Shown here piece by piece: positions 7,656 to 14,906 of a stretch of DNA of 23,222 bases. Each line of letters starts with the position of its first letter. Positions within the stretch are counted from its first letter, which is position 1. The notes beneath the pieces are model-generated. The model searched no databases and was not told the DNA's origin. It was given only the letters and a program-made list of their open reading frames with translations. The position numbers and the translations under genes are program-made. Location: NCBI GenBank assembly GCA_964583165.1, contig CAZOVK010000038.1, positions 1 through 23,222 of the forward strand, written 5' to 3'. Origin of the DNA: CAZOVK01 sp964583165. GTDB taxonomy: Bacteria; Bacillota; Clostridia; Lachnospirales; WRAX01.

Positions 7656-8072
7656 TCAAACATTCATTATCTCGTCAGCGGCGAGTTCGTGGTCTGTATA
7701 GCTTTTATCGAGTAGGTAATCCGAGTAATAACGCAATCTAACCTGATTAACCCCAAGGCCTTCATTGTCGCGGATGCGCACCCCGGGGAGTTTGCGGTAT
7801 CCTACCGACTCACGGAGCATAGTTAATTTTTTGAGCAAATCGCTGTTGTGCACCATAGGAATCATATCCACGCCAAAATCAATGGTGATTTCATCGTGTT
7901 CATTGCTCTCACCAAGAACAATATAACGCAAATACATATCGATAGTATTGGAACCCGGCGATTTCTTGAATTGATACAGCACAGATTCGCGGCTCTCGCG
8001 AACATGTGGCAAATTTTGTGCGACGGCAAATGCTTTTTCCTTTTCGCCGTAGAATCCTTTAGCACACACCAC
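7656..8072 (-). CDS. Small protein with FlhA/FHIPEP-like motif
   Basis: This 138-residue protein is the last gene of the operon. Its middle and C-terminal part reads ITIDFGVDMIPMVHNSDLLK, KLTMLRESVGYRKLPGVRIR and DNEGLGVNQVRLRY. This order (G.xLIPLV, gdLL..I..LR, then PpVRIRDN..L..N.Y.I) is that of the first cytoplasmic subdomain of FlhA, the type III export gate. No membrane segment is present, and at 138 residues it cannot be an export channel, so it may be a stand-alone or borrowed domain. The first 55 residues are unlike anything I know. The frame begins at GTG 8072, 20 bases after the aconitase X small-subunit stop, without a clear ribosome site, so it probably relies on translational coupling. 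The resemblance was judged by eye. Confidence 0.5.
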   Translation of the reverse strand: MVCAKGFYGEKEKAFAVAQNLPHVRESRESVLYQFKKSPGSNTIDMYLRYIVLGESNEHDEITIDFGVDMIPMVHNSDLLKKLTMLRESVGYRKLPGVRIRDNEGLGVNQVRLRYYSDYLLDKSYTDHELAADEIMNV

Positions 8073-8092
8073 ATGGAATTGTAAAAACCATA

Positions 8093-8536
8093 TTATTCTA
8101 CTCTTACAACGCCATTATCGAGCACTTCAACCGTCATGCCCTCTTTGACATATTCAAGAAACTCGTCACCCAGCCCGTCTATAGTGGGGATTGGGTTATC
8201 CGTCCATACATCTGTGAGGATTGAGCCCGCCGCCGCCAATGAGTCTATGGGCTTTGAGAATAGCAGACACGCAGGCTGTTGACCTAATGCCGCCGCACAG
8301 AAGAGGATTAAACCACCCGTAGTTGAGCCGATAGTTTGCGGTAGGCAAAGTGCCGCGCCCGCCATGGGCTTTTTGACGATTTCGGCGTTGCCGCGGTCTG
8401 AGCACGCGGCCTTTTTGTCACCGAACATAAGGGCGTTTTGGTAACTGGCTAGGGTGTTAAAGCCCGAATGGGTCACGAGAGCCTTTGCCTTTACAGTACC
8501 CGACACTATAACACGCCCATTAAATGTTTTACTCAT
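8093..8536 (-). CDS. Aconitase X small (swivel) subunit
   Basis: This 147-residue protein is the DUF126/aconitase X swivelling domain, which closes over the large subunit to complete the dehydratase active site. The N-terminus has the family layout FNGRVIVSGTVKAKALVTHS. The middle has MAGAALCLPQTIGSTTGGL, matching the usual KVLVxPxxxGSsxxS loop, and SILTDVWTDNPIPTIDG near residues 106-122 matches the I..D....IPvv signature. It overlaps the large-subunit gene by eight bases, so the pair is of the split two-polypeptide type. Known aconitase X enzymes dehydrate cis-3-hydroxy-L-proline (bacteria) or mevalonate 5-phosphate (archaea). Which substrate applies here is open. Confidence 0.85.
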   Translation of the reverse strand: MSKTFNGRVIVSGTVKAKALVTHSGFNTLASYQNALMFGDKKAACSDRGNAEIVKKPMAGAALCLPQTIGSTTGGLILFCAAALGQQPACLLFSKPIDSLAAAGSILTDVWTDNPIPTIDGLGDEFLEYVKEGMTVEVLDNGVVRVE

Positions 8537-9794
8537 CGCGCCCTCCCGTCAGAATCTTGATTAACGCGCTTTCGGTGAAGTAACGGGCGCGTGTGTATGT
8601 GCGGAGTTTACCCGAACAGGTGATGACAGGCATTTTACCGCATAACGGGTTGTTTAGATACATTAGTGGGCATATGTATGAGAGAATTACGCCCATTTTT
8701 TCGAGCTTAGCCGCGTTTGGGGTTCTCTTGTAGCTTTCGAGAACGGCGGGGGCGGCTGTCATTACTGTCGGGACTTTGACTTTGCCGCCCTTTAAGTTCT
8801 TTTCTAGTCGCTCACACCATGAATCGAGCTGTTCGGCCGACAAATGAGGGCAACCTATAAAACAGAGTTTCGGCAGTGACTTAGGCTCCTTCCAGTTGTT
8901 CGGGAAGGACTTGCGCACGCGGTCTAATTCTTCGTCGTCTATTATGTAAACTTGGGCGTTCTCTTTGATGAGTGTTTCGCCCTGTTCGGCGGCTTCGGGC
9001 GTTAAACCTTCAACGTGGTATAACCCAACCGCTCCGCTGGCGGCCGATGACGCGCCCATATCCTTTAGGTAATCACGTACTGTATCGTTCAGTTCTGTAC
9101 CCAGATAATTAGTTAATCCCTTGATGAAGGGCACGTCTTCCAATACCTTGAAACCTATAGCCGAGCCGAGCAGTTGTGGGTCGGGCTTTTTCTTTGTGTT
9201 GACTTCGATTATCCACGAGGCCCTGCGCCCTTCGTCTGTCAGTAACCCGAAATATGGCACACAGCCCGCGATTGAGCCGAACAGGTCTATTATGCCGCTG
9301 TTGCGGTTACAGCGCGCGCCTAGAACAGAGTTCGCGTAGACTACAGCCGAGCTTTCGGCCCAGCTGAGAACATCGCCCTTTTTCGGGATATTACCCACTT
9401 CACCCATATAACCCGTGCATGTGAACGCCGATTCAGAGGCTATGCCGAGTTGTTCGAGTTGCTTCTCGTATGCGTCTTGTTTGCCATACATTAAGCCGAA
9501 AACGATATTTTGTAAGAAGTTCGACGGCACGTTCTTGTCTAGTGGTCGCGGGTCAACCGTGAAGTGTTGAGTTGACACAGCGCCCGCTTGAATGAGTTCG
9601 TCCATGAGCGCAAAAACGGGTTTCATGACTGATAGCCCGAAGCTTGTCACGAGATGCCCCATTGCGCCCGTTACGGGTTCCATGCGCTCTGCGCCGAAAA
9701 CATCGCCGTACATGACGAGTGTTTTCATGACCTTCGCGAGTGTTTGACCTCTTGCGCCGTCAAGCACGGCTTGTTGTTCGGGGGTTAATCTCAT
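8529..9794 (-). CDS. Aconitase X large (catalytic) subunit
   Basis: At 421 residues this matches the normal length of the DUF521/aconitase X catalytic chain. Motifs in order: MRLTPEQQAVLDG at the N-terminus, FTCTGYMGEVGNIPKKGD (124-141, Cys126), WAESSAVVYANSVLGARCNR (145-164, Cys162), CFIGCPHLSAEQL (311-323, Cys311 and Cys315), YICPLMYL (Cys375) and the C-terminal TCSGKLRTYTRAR. Family members use an iron-sulfur cluster bound by conserved cysteines for a dehydration; several cysteines here are candidates, but I did not assign ligands. The start at 9794 lies 16 bases after the peptidase stop, with GGGGCGG upstream. Position after a MarR gene and an M28 peptidase suggests peptide or amino-acid breakdown, for example of hydroxyproline-containing peptides. 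That link is inference. Confidence 0.88.
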   Translation of the reverse strand: MRLTPEQQAVLDGARGQTLAKVMKTLVMYGDVFGAERMEPVTGAMGHLVTSFGLSVMKPVFALMDELIQAGAVSTQHFTVDPRPLDKNVPSNFLQNIVFGLMYGKQDAYEKQLEQLGIASESAFTCTGYMGEVGNIPKKGDVLSWAESSAVVYANSVLGARCNRNSGIIDLFGSIAGCVPYFGLLTDEGRRASWIIEVNTKKKPDPQLLGSAIGFKVLEDVPFIKGLTNYLGTELNDTVRDYLKDMGASSAASGAVGLYHVEGLTPEAAEQGETLIKENAQVYIIDDEELDRVRKSFPNNWKEPKSLPKLCFIGCPHLSAEQLDSWCERLEKNLKGGKVKVPTVMTAAPAVLESYKRTPNAAKLEKMGVILSYICPLMYLNNPLCGKMPVITCSGKLRTYTRARYFTESALIKILTGGRDE

Positions 9795-9810
9795 TGATAA
9801 CCGCCCCTTT

Positions 9811-11466
9811 CTATCTGGTTTTCGATGGGTTTATCATTAACCAAAGCGGTACTAAAGCCGTGACAGAGATTACGAACAGCGCGAGATAAACAGCCAACGC
9901 GCCAACAGTCAGCGCGAGTAAGAACGAGTAGAGGAGCGGTACATAAACAAGAGCGGTGATAATGGCAGGGATAGCGGCCATTATATGCGCGAAAACAGGG
10001 TTCTTCGCAACTGCCTCGATTTGTAAAATCATAATCGCAACCAAACCAACCACTTGAGGCACAAGGAACAGGAAACTGGCTTCGGGAAGAGCAAAGCTCA
10101 ACACAACATTCAACACCGCAAGCAGTATAACCGCCCCGCCGAACATCTCAACAGGCCTAACACGCTTCTCAAGCTTCTTACTGACAAGCCCAAAGACAGA
10201 AAGCACCACAGCCGCCGCGATACCAAGCACCCAGACATCACCAACAAGCGGCATGTACGTAAGGCTGAATTTAATACCCATAACAAGCGATATAACAAAG
10301 CTTATCGCAAGCCCAAATACAGCCGCCGCAACAATAGCCAACAGCACCACAAACAGCCAAACGACCATACTAATCGCATTCGCGCCGTTTCTCACAAAAT
10401 ACGCTAATACCAGAGCCGCCATAATCAGAAAGAACACGCTTAATATAATCGCCGTTGTGTCAGTATAGAGCACGAAAACATTCGGCAGAAGCGTAAAGAA
10501 TACGCCCGCATTTGATGATACAAACGCGTCGCCGTTCGAATAAGCCGCGCCGTTTAGGTATTCATCAAGCATGGGCACGAGTTGCGCCCCATAGTGTTGC
10601 ATACTAGTCAACGAGATATTATCAAAGTTATCATTCGGTGTATGGTAATAATACAAGCTGTTAAGCACAGCAAAATTCATGCCCGCCTTGCCAGCGTCGA
10701 GAAGCGGTGTAAAGTCTGTGCCGTTTGGCATCTGGCGGTAAGCGGCGGCGGCTATAGAGTAAGACATCGGCAGTTTTGCGCGGCTATAGAGTTTCATTAC
10801 ATTGTAATTCTTATCACTCGTTTCAAACATATAAGCGGGCCCCTTGACGCCACGCGCTTCAAGGTTTATAACTAGGTTTACATCAGATAAATCGAGGTTG
10901 TCAACGGCCTTTTCTGCGCCGAAAAGCCCCACTTCTTCGAGGTCTGTCACGAGAAGCCACAGACTGTTTGTCAGCTCTTTACCCGCGTAGAGCCGCGCGA
11001 GTTCTACCATTGTAGCCACGCCGTAACCATCGTCAGCCGCTCCCTTTGAGCGTGAATCCGTGGCGGGGTCAAGCGTTCCGCGCACGCCGCGCGAATCGTA
11101 ATGTGCCATGACCATTGCGGCGGTTGGATTCTTGCCTTCGATTTTCACCAGAATGTTACTGAGCGGCAACTCAACCTTTTTGCCCGAATAGTCAACCTTC
11201 TCTTGTATGTAATCATACACCTCGGCTGTCAACCCAAGCTTTTCAAATTCCCCAACTATGTAATCGCGAACCCTCATGCGTTCTTCATACTGGAATACGG
11301 AGTGTTCGTTTTCTGACATCACTTTGATTATATCGCTCATACGTTCAGCAGAAAATCCGCCGTCAGCCTTAGAAACAGGCGCAGGCGTGCTCAAATTCAA
11401 TGCGCCCATCACAACACAAAGCGCGACGGTTACAACTACAACCAATAAATGCGTTATCTTATTCAT
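9811..11466 (-). CDS. Membrane-anchored M28 family metallopeptidase
   Basis: This 551-residue protein has an N-terminal signal anchor (6-25), an extracytoplasmic M28 domain (about 38-305) and six to eight membrane helices (325-545). Likely zinc ligands and catalytic residues: His122 (MAHYDS), Asp145 (GAADDGYG), Glu177/Glu178 (TDLEEVGLFG), Glu203 (NLEARG) and His275 (YYYHTPNDN). All M28 positions are filled, so an active di-zinc aminopeptidase is likely, working outside the membrane. The architecture resembles the Fxna/ERMP1 and vacuolar membrane protease group. The ATG overlaps the MarR stop by one base (TAATG), so the two are translationally coupled. The physiological substrate is unknown; release of amino acids for the aconitase X downstream is possible. 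Confidence 0.88.
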   Translation of the reverse strand: MNKITHLLVVVVTVALCVVMGALNLSTPAPVSKADGGFSAERMSDIIKVMSENEHSVFQYEERMRVRDYIVGEFEKLGLTAEVYDYIQEKVDYSGKKVELPLSNILVKIEGKNPTAAMVMAHYDSRGVRGTLDPATDSRSKGAADDGYGVATMVELARLYAGKELTNSLWLLVTDLEEVGLFGAEKAVDNLDLSDVNLVINLEARGVKGPAYMFETSDKNYNVMKLYSRAKLPMSYSIAAAAYRQMPNGTDFTPLLDAGKAGMNFAVLNSLYYYHTPNDNFDNISLTSMQHYGAQLVPMLDEYLNGAAYSNGDAFVSSNAGVFFTLLPNVFVLYTDTTAIILSVFFLIMAALVLAYFVRNGANAISMVVWLFVVLLAIVAAAVFGLAISFVISLVMGIKFSLTYMPLVGDVWVLGIAAAVVLSVFGLVSKKLEKRVRPVEMFGGAVILLAVLNVVLSFALPEASFLFLVPQVVGLVAIMILQIEAVAKNPVFAHIMAAIPAIITALVYVPLLYSFLLALTVGALAVYLALFVISVTALVPLWLMINPSKTR

Positions 11467-11933
11467 TATTCACTCGTTTCATCATGGTTTTGTGATACAT
11501 GCTTGAAATACTCGCTCAATTTCGCAAGAGCGACACCGAGCACCTCCTTTTCTGATTCATTCAACGTCTGACTGAACCCGCGCACCATTTGCCTGTGGAA
11601 GAGCGTATGTCCGCGCTCAATCTGACGCCCTGTTTCTGTCAACTTCACAAACTGTGAACGCGCATCGTCTTCCCGTACCGTTTTCGTCACAAGCCCCTTT
11701 TTCTCCAGCTTTTTGAGCGCATTTGTCACAGTCGGCAAGCTCACGCCCAAAGCGGCGGCAATGGCAGAAACCGTCGCCGATTCACCCAGTCGCGACACCA
11801 TGTCAACAAGGTGAACCTCCGCTATAGTCGTGGGCACATCAAACGCCGTCTTTAACGCGTTCTCCTCATAGCGCAAGATGAAATTGAATGTGTCAACAAG
11901 CATTTCATTGGCGATACGCTCAAATTCTGTCAT
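11466..11933 (-). CDS. MarR-family transcriptional regulator
   Basis: This 155-residue protein has the MarR layout: an N-terminal dimerisation helix (about 1-45), a winged helix-turn-helix (about 50-105: SATVSAIAAALGVSLPTVTN, then ALKKLEKKGLVTKTV), the wing with the REDDARSQFVKLTETG signature, and a C-terminal dimerisation helix. MarR dimers usually repress their own operon and let go when a small ligand binds. The perfect palindrome TTAGTTAAACTAA lies between its promoter and start, fitting autoregulation. It is the first gene of the operon with the M28 peptidase and aconitase X. Confidence 0.9.
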   Translation of the reverse strand: MTEFERIANEMLVDTFNFILRYEENALKTAFDVPTTIAEVHLVDMVSRLGESATVSAIAAALGVSLPTVTNALKKLEKKGLVTKTVREDDARSQFVKLTETGRQIERGHTLFHRQMVRGFSQTLNESEKEVLGVALAKLSEYFKHVSQNHDETSE

Positions 11934-11960
11934 GGCCGTGACCCCTTTTTAGTTCGTTAG

Positions 11961-12011
11961 TTAGTTAAACTAATTAAAATGCAGTATAGCACAGGGTTTC
12001 TTCACTGTCAA
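11961..12011 (-). promoter_or_regulatory. Operon promoter with MarR-type operator
   Basis: On the minus strand a perfect TTGACA (12011-12006), 17 bases, then TATACT (11988-11983). The 13-base palindrome TTAGTTAAACTAA (11961-11973) lies right at the expected transcription start, where a bound MarR dimer would block initiation. The surrounding bases (GTTAGTTAGTTAAACTAATTA) extend the symmetry only partly. The promoter is seen directly; the operator role is inference. Confidence 0.75.
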
Positions 12012-12051
12012 CCCGAAATAGAAAAACCACCATTCACCTAAGCTATTTTGG

Positions 12052-12080
12052 TTGAAACATTCAATCTTATATGCTATACT
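12052..12080 (+). promoter_or_regulatory. Promoter of the two-component operon
   Basis: TTGAAA (12052-12057), 17 bases, then TATACT (12075-12080) preceded by TGC, an extended -10. It points toward the response regulator gene and would give a leader of about 175 bases with no recognised gene or riboswitch in it. Confidence 0.65.
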
Positions 12081-12262
12081 GATTCAGATTTAATGGGCAC
12101 AATAAGTGGCTCACCGCGTTAAGTGAATAATGCGCTATGTCAATTTGACTTATCGATTGTGTTATAGGCTCACAAAGATAAATATTGTGCCGTGACTGTT
12201 CGGGCGTGTGATAGAATTGTTTGTTATACATTTGAGGTATTCTATATTACGTAGGTGATAAT

Positions 12263-13012
12263 TTGCTCAAGATTGCTGTATGTGATGATGATTCAAACTT
12301 TTTAGATAATTTCGCGCGAATGATAACAAAATCATTCACCGGTGCTGGACAACAGATAAGAATTTTCACATTTTCTGACGGAGTAAGCCTGATTAGTAAG
12401 ATAGAAAAGGAAAAACAGATTTTCGACATCATCTTTTTAGACGTTGATATGCCAATGTTAAACGGTTTTCAAGTAGCACAAAGGTTGCGCGAATTGAGCA
12501 CGGCTTTTATTTTGATATTTACAACCTATATCGAAAACCAATCGCGCGAAGGCTATCTTTTTGGGGCTTTTCGTTATATCTTCAAGAGCAATCTTGAGGT
12601 AGAAATCAGTGAAGCCGTGTCAAGCATACTGAAAAAGCTCTGTCATTCAAAGATTGACAACGAAGAGGTCACATTCAAGTATAGGGCTTTAGGTGTACTT
12701 GACGACTTGACATTAAAGAAGTCAGACATAATATTTCTCAAATCAGAAAAGACAAGGCGTGTCACCTTGAGAACGATATACTTGGAGTATGAACTACTGG
12801 TTAAGCCTCTATCGGAATACGCCAAACTGCTCAACCCGTCGGTCTTCGTTCCTATTATGCGTAGTTATATTTTGAACTTTAACCATGTTGAGGGTATCGA
12901 GTCTGATTCGTTCATACTCACGGGTGGTCTTACAGTGCCATTGGGTGTTAAACGCGAGGTTCGAAAGGCTTCGATGGAAAAGTATCTGAGGTTTTTAGAG
13001 GAGCGGATTTGA
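12263..13012 (+). CDS. LytTR-type response regulator (AgrA/LytR-like)
   Basis: This 249-residue protein has a receiver domain (1-125): acidic pocket Asp8-Asp9-Asp10, phosphate-accepting Asp60 in IFLDVDMPMLNGF, Thr87/Thr88 and Lys108. From about 145 to 245 it carries a LytTR DNA-binding domain (YELLVKPLSEYAKLL, FVPIMRSYILNF, ILTGGLTVPLGVKREV). Such proteins bind paired direct repeats and often control peptide signalling or surface functions. The start is TTG 12263, four bases after AGGTGA, which gives the usual LKIAVCDDD start. The kinase gene begins three bases after its stop. Targets are unknown; the genes downstream and the regulator's own promoter are the first candidates. Confidence 0.9.
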   Translation: MLKIAVCDDDSNFLDNFARMITKSFTGAGQQIRIFTFSDGVSLISKIEKEKQIFDIIFLDVDMPMLNGFQVAQRLRELSTAFILIFTTYIENQSREGYLFGAFRYIFKSNLEVEISEAVSSILKKLCHSKIDNEEVTFKYRALGVLDDLTLKKSDIIFLKSEKTRRVTLRTIYLEYELLVKPLSEYAKLLNPSVFVPIMRSYILNFNHVEGIESDSFILTGGLTVPLGVKREVRKASMEKYLRFLEERI

Positions 13013-13015
13013 AAT

Positions 13016-14377
13016 ATGAATCTATCAGCAATAATATTTACTGTGATTGGTGTGGTATTAGAAATTTTACTGTTGTTATCTATTACATGTATACAGACGT
13101 TTTTTTATTATAAAACCACGGGTCTTGCTCAAAAGTGGAAGGGTTTACGCCTTTGGTTTGCAATGCTGATTATTGCCGTAATAGAGGCCGTATTCCAATG
13201 GATTTCAACGAATTCTGCTGACTTACAATGGGTTGGAAATACAATCCTTATTACATACATCTTGTATCCGGTGTTCTTTATGGGTGGCAAGTACAAAGAA
13301 CGGATTTTTTTCGGGATTGTGAATTTGGCGATATTCATGTTTTCTATTCTGGTCACAGCTGTTGTTGTGTTTCCCGAAACACTTATACAGAACATATCAG
13401 AAACGTCTTGGCAAACGCCGTTGCTGACTGTATTTCTTATTGTCGGGATATATGCCGTTTTGGTATTTGTCATTACCCATTTAAGTACAGAAGGCGCGCG
13501 CTACATACCTCATAAATATTGGGTAGGTTTAATTATATGTTTTTCAGTTATATTTGTCGGTTTGTTTGTTGTAAGTTGCTTGGGCATTTGGATTAAAAAC
13601 CGCGAGGAACGTCGTATGTTTGTTTCGATATTTACGGCATCTATTCTCATCATTTGGTTGTTGTCTTATTTCATTTTCTATTTTGTCTGTCGGTATTTTG
13701 CAAAGGCGACCGAAGCGAATGCTTTGGTTATTCAAAACGATATGATAGAGCGATATATGTTGCGCAAACAAGCCTCGGACGAACGTATCAGAGTTTTGAG
13801 CCATGACTTAAAACATAGCCTTACGCAATGGCGCGCGCTGGCTGAAGAAAAGGGCGATACGAACGTGCTTCAAAGTATTGCGGAGTATGAGGAGCAACTA
13901 CGCTCATCCCTACTAATCAATGTTGAGAATGAAAGCGCAAACGCAATCATTAACCAGAAGTGTTGGGAAGCCCGTCAAGCCCAAGTAGAATTTTTGACTG
14001 ACGGGGCTTTTCATAAAGATTTGCTAATGAGCAAGCTGGATTTATGCTCGCTGTTAGGGAATTTATTGGACAACGCCATTGAGGCCGCCGCACAGGCCGA
14101 AACGGATGCTTTGCGCCGCGTGAAGCTGTCTATAAGGCGCAAAGGTAATCTCTTGATATTGGCGGTAGAAAACGGTTATGCTATAGAGCCTGTTTTAGAA
14201 AACGGTGTCTTTATAACACATAAGAACGATAAAGACCTACACGCTATCGGTATGCGAAGTATCCGTTATGTGGCCGAAAAATATGATGGTGTTGTTAATA
14301 ATTCATATGATAAGAACTGGTTTAAGGCAACCGTCATGTTGAGGGGCTACCAAATTGCACTTTCAGGCAAAAATTGA
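13016..14377 (+). CDS. AgrC-like GHKL sensor histidine kinase
   Basis: This 453-residue protein has six to seven membrane helices (about 5-30, 47-62, 76-90, 97-120, 137-155, 170-193, 203-227), with no large outer domain. A linker helix leads to His263 in VLSHDLKHSL, the phosphorylated histidine. The ATP-binding GHKL domain follows: N-box GNLLDNAIEAA (348-358), ILAVENGY, and the glycine motif HAIGMRSI (409-416). This is the layout of AgrC/ComD/VirS-type kinases that sense peptides through the membrane part. No AgrB processing protease or AgrD-like peptide gene is seen nearby, so the signal may be encoded elsewhere or be of another kind. The last codons and stop lie in a 19-base tandem repeat (14354-14391). 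Confidence 0.9.
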   Translation: MNLSAIIFTVIGVVLEILLLLSITCIQTFFYYKTTGLAQKWKGLRLWFAMLIIAVIEAVFQWISTNSADLQWVGNTILITYILYPVFFMGGKYKERIFFGIVNLAIFMFSILVTAVVVFPETLIQNISETSWQTPLLTVFLIVGIYAVLVFVITHLSTEGARYIPHKYWVGLIICFSVIFVGLFVVSCLGIWIKNREERRMFVSIFTASILIIWLLSYFIFYFVCRYFAKATEANALVIQNDMIERYMLRKQASDERIRVLSHDLKHSLTQWRALAEEKGDTNVLQSIAEYEEQLRSSLLINVENESANAIINQKCWEARQAQVEFLTDGAFHKDLLMSKLDLCSLLGNLLDNAIEAAAQAETDALRRVKLSIRRKGNLLILAVENGYAIEPVLENGVFITHKNDKDLHAIGMRSIRYVAEKYDGVVNNSYDKNWFKATVMLRGYQIALSGKN

Positions 14378-14391
14378 ACTTTCAAGCAAAA
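14354..14391 (+). repeat. 19-base tandem duplication across the kinase stop
   Basis: ATTGCACTTTCAGGCAAAA (14354-14372) is followed directly by ATTGAACTTTCAAGCAAAA (14373-14391), two mismatches in 19 bases. The stop codon TGA (14375-14377) falls in the second copy. This looks like a slippage duplication that set the present C-terminus. Confidence 0.75.
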
Positions 14392-14422
14392 ACACACACA
14401 CGAGATAGGAAATCGTATAAAA

Positions 14423-14443
14423 TGTTATACGTGTTGTATAACA
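14423..14443 (+). promoter_or_regulatory. Inverted repeat before the YbjQ-like gene
   Basis: TGTTATAC and GTATAACA are perfect 8-base arms around GTGTT. The site lies about 22 bases before the start codon, between the two-component operon and the YbjQ-like gene. It could be an operator or an RNA hairpin in the leader. No T run follows, so it is not a terminator. Confidence 0.55.
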
Positions 14444-14465
14444 ATATTTTCTAGGGGGTTAATAA

Positions 14466-14783
14466 ATGTACTTAGCAACAACAGATTTCGTAGCAGGTAA
14501 GGAACTGGAGCACCTTGGTCTTGTTCAAGGCAACATAGTAGACTCTAAGCATATCGGTAAAGACATTATGGCCGGCTTAAAAACTATCGTAGGCGGGGAG
14601 ATTCAACAATATACCGAGTTGATGAAAGAAGCGCGCAGAATTGCTACCGAGCGCATGATTCAAGAAGCACAAAACATGGGGGCAGACGCTATAATCGCAG
14701 TCCGTTACTCTACAGCCCAAATTATGGATACCGCCGCTGAAATTATGGTATACGGAACGGCAGTCCGCTATAAATCCAATTAA
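14466..14783 (+). CDS. YbjQ/UPF0145 family protein
   Basis: This 105-residue protein matches the full length of the UPF0145/YbjQ family: KHIGKDIMAGLKTIVGGEIQ in the first half, then ARRIATERMIQEAQNMGADA with IIAVRYSTAQIMDTAAEIM, the most conserved part. The family forms ring-like pentamers or decamers and is called a heavy-metal-binding domain by homology, but its cell role is not settled. The ATG has AGGGGG eight bases upstream. It is followed by a strong terminator, so it is probably a single-gene unit, perhaps controlled by the inverted repeat upstream. Confidence 0.9.
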   Translation: MYLATTDFVAGKELEHLGLVQGNIVDSKHIGKDIMAGLKTIVGGEIQQYTELMKEARRIATERMIQEAQNMGADAIIAVRYSTAQIMDTAAEIMVYGTAVRYKSN

Positions 14784-14801
14784 GGACATCTTCTCAAAAC
14801 A

Positions 14802-14870
14802 ATCGCCGGGGTGTTATTTAAGCACAATTGAAACCATTTTGAGCCCAAATAACACTCGGGTGATTTTTTT
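14802..14870 (+). terminator. Strong rho-independent terminator
   Basis: An 18-base stem with a few G-T or mismatched pairs (14802-14819 with 14847-14864), a 27-base loop and seven T immediately after. It ends the YbjQ-like gene. Confidence 0.85.
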
Positions 14871-14906
14871 GTGCCCATGAATTTATCAAATATGGAGGAG
14901 ATTTAA

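Noticed and set aside
10054..10407. Plus-strand frame of 117 codons, lysine/arginine/asparagine rich
   Set aside because: It is antisense to the membrane part of the M28 peptidase; its composition is what the reverse of hydrophobic helices gives.
12093..12192. Short frames of 9 and 21 codons before the response regulator that might be an AgrD-like peptide
   Set aside because: No ribosome sites, no amphipathic leader, no cysteine followed by hydrophobic residues, and no acidic tail as in AgrD.
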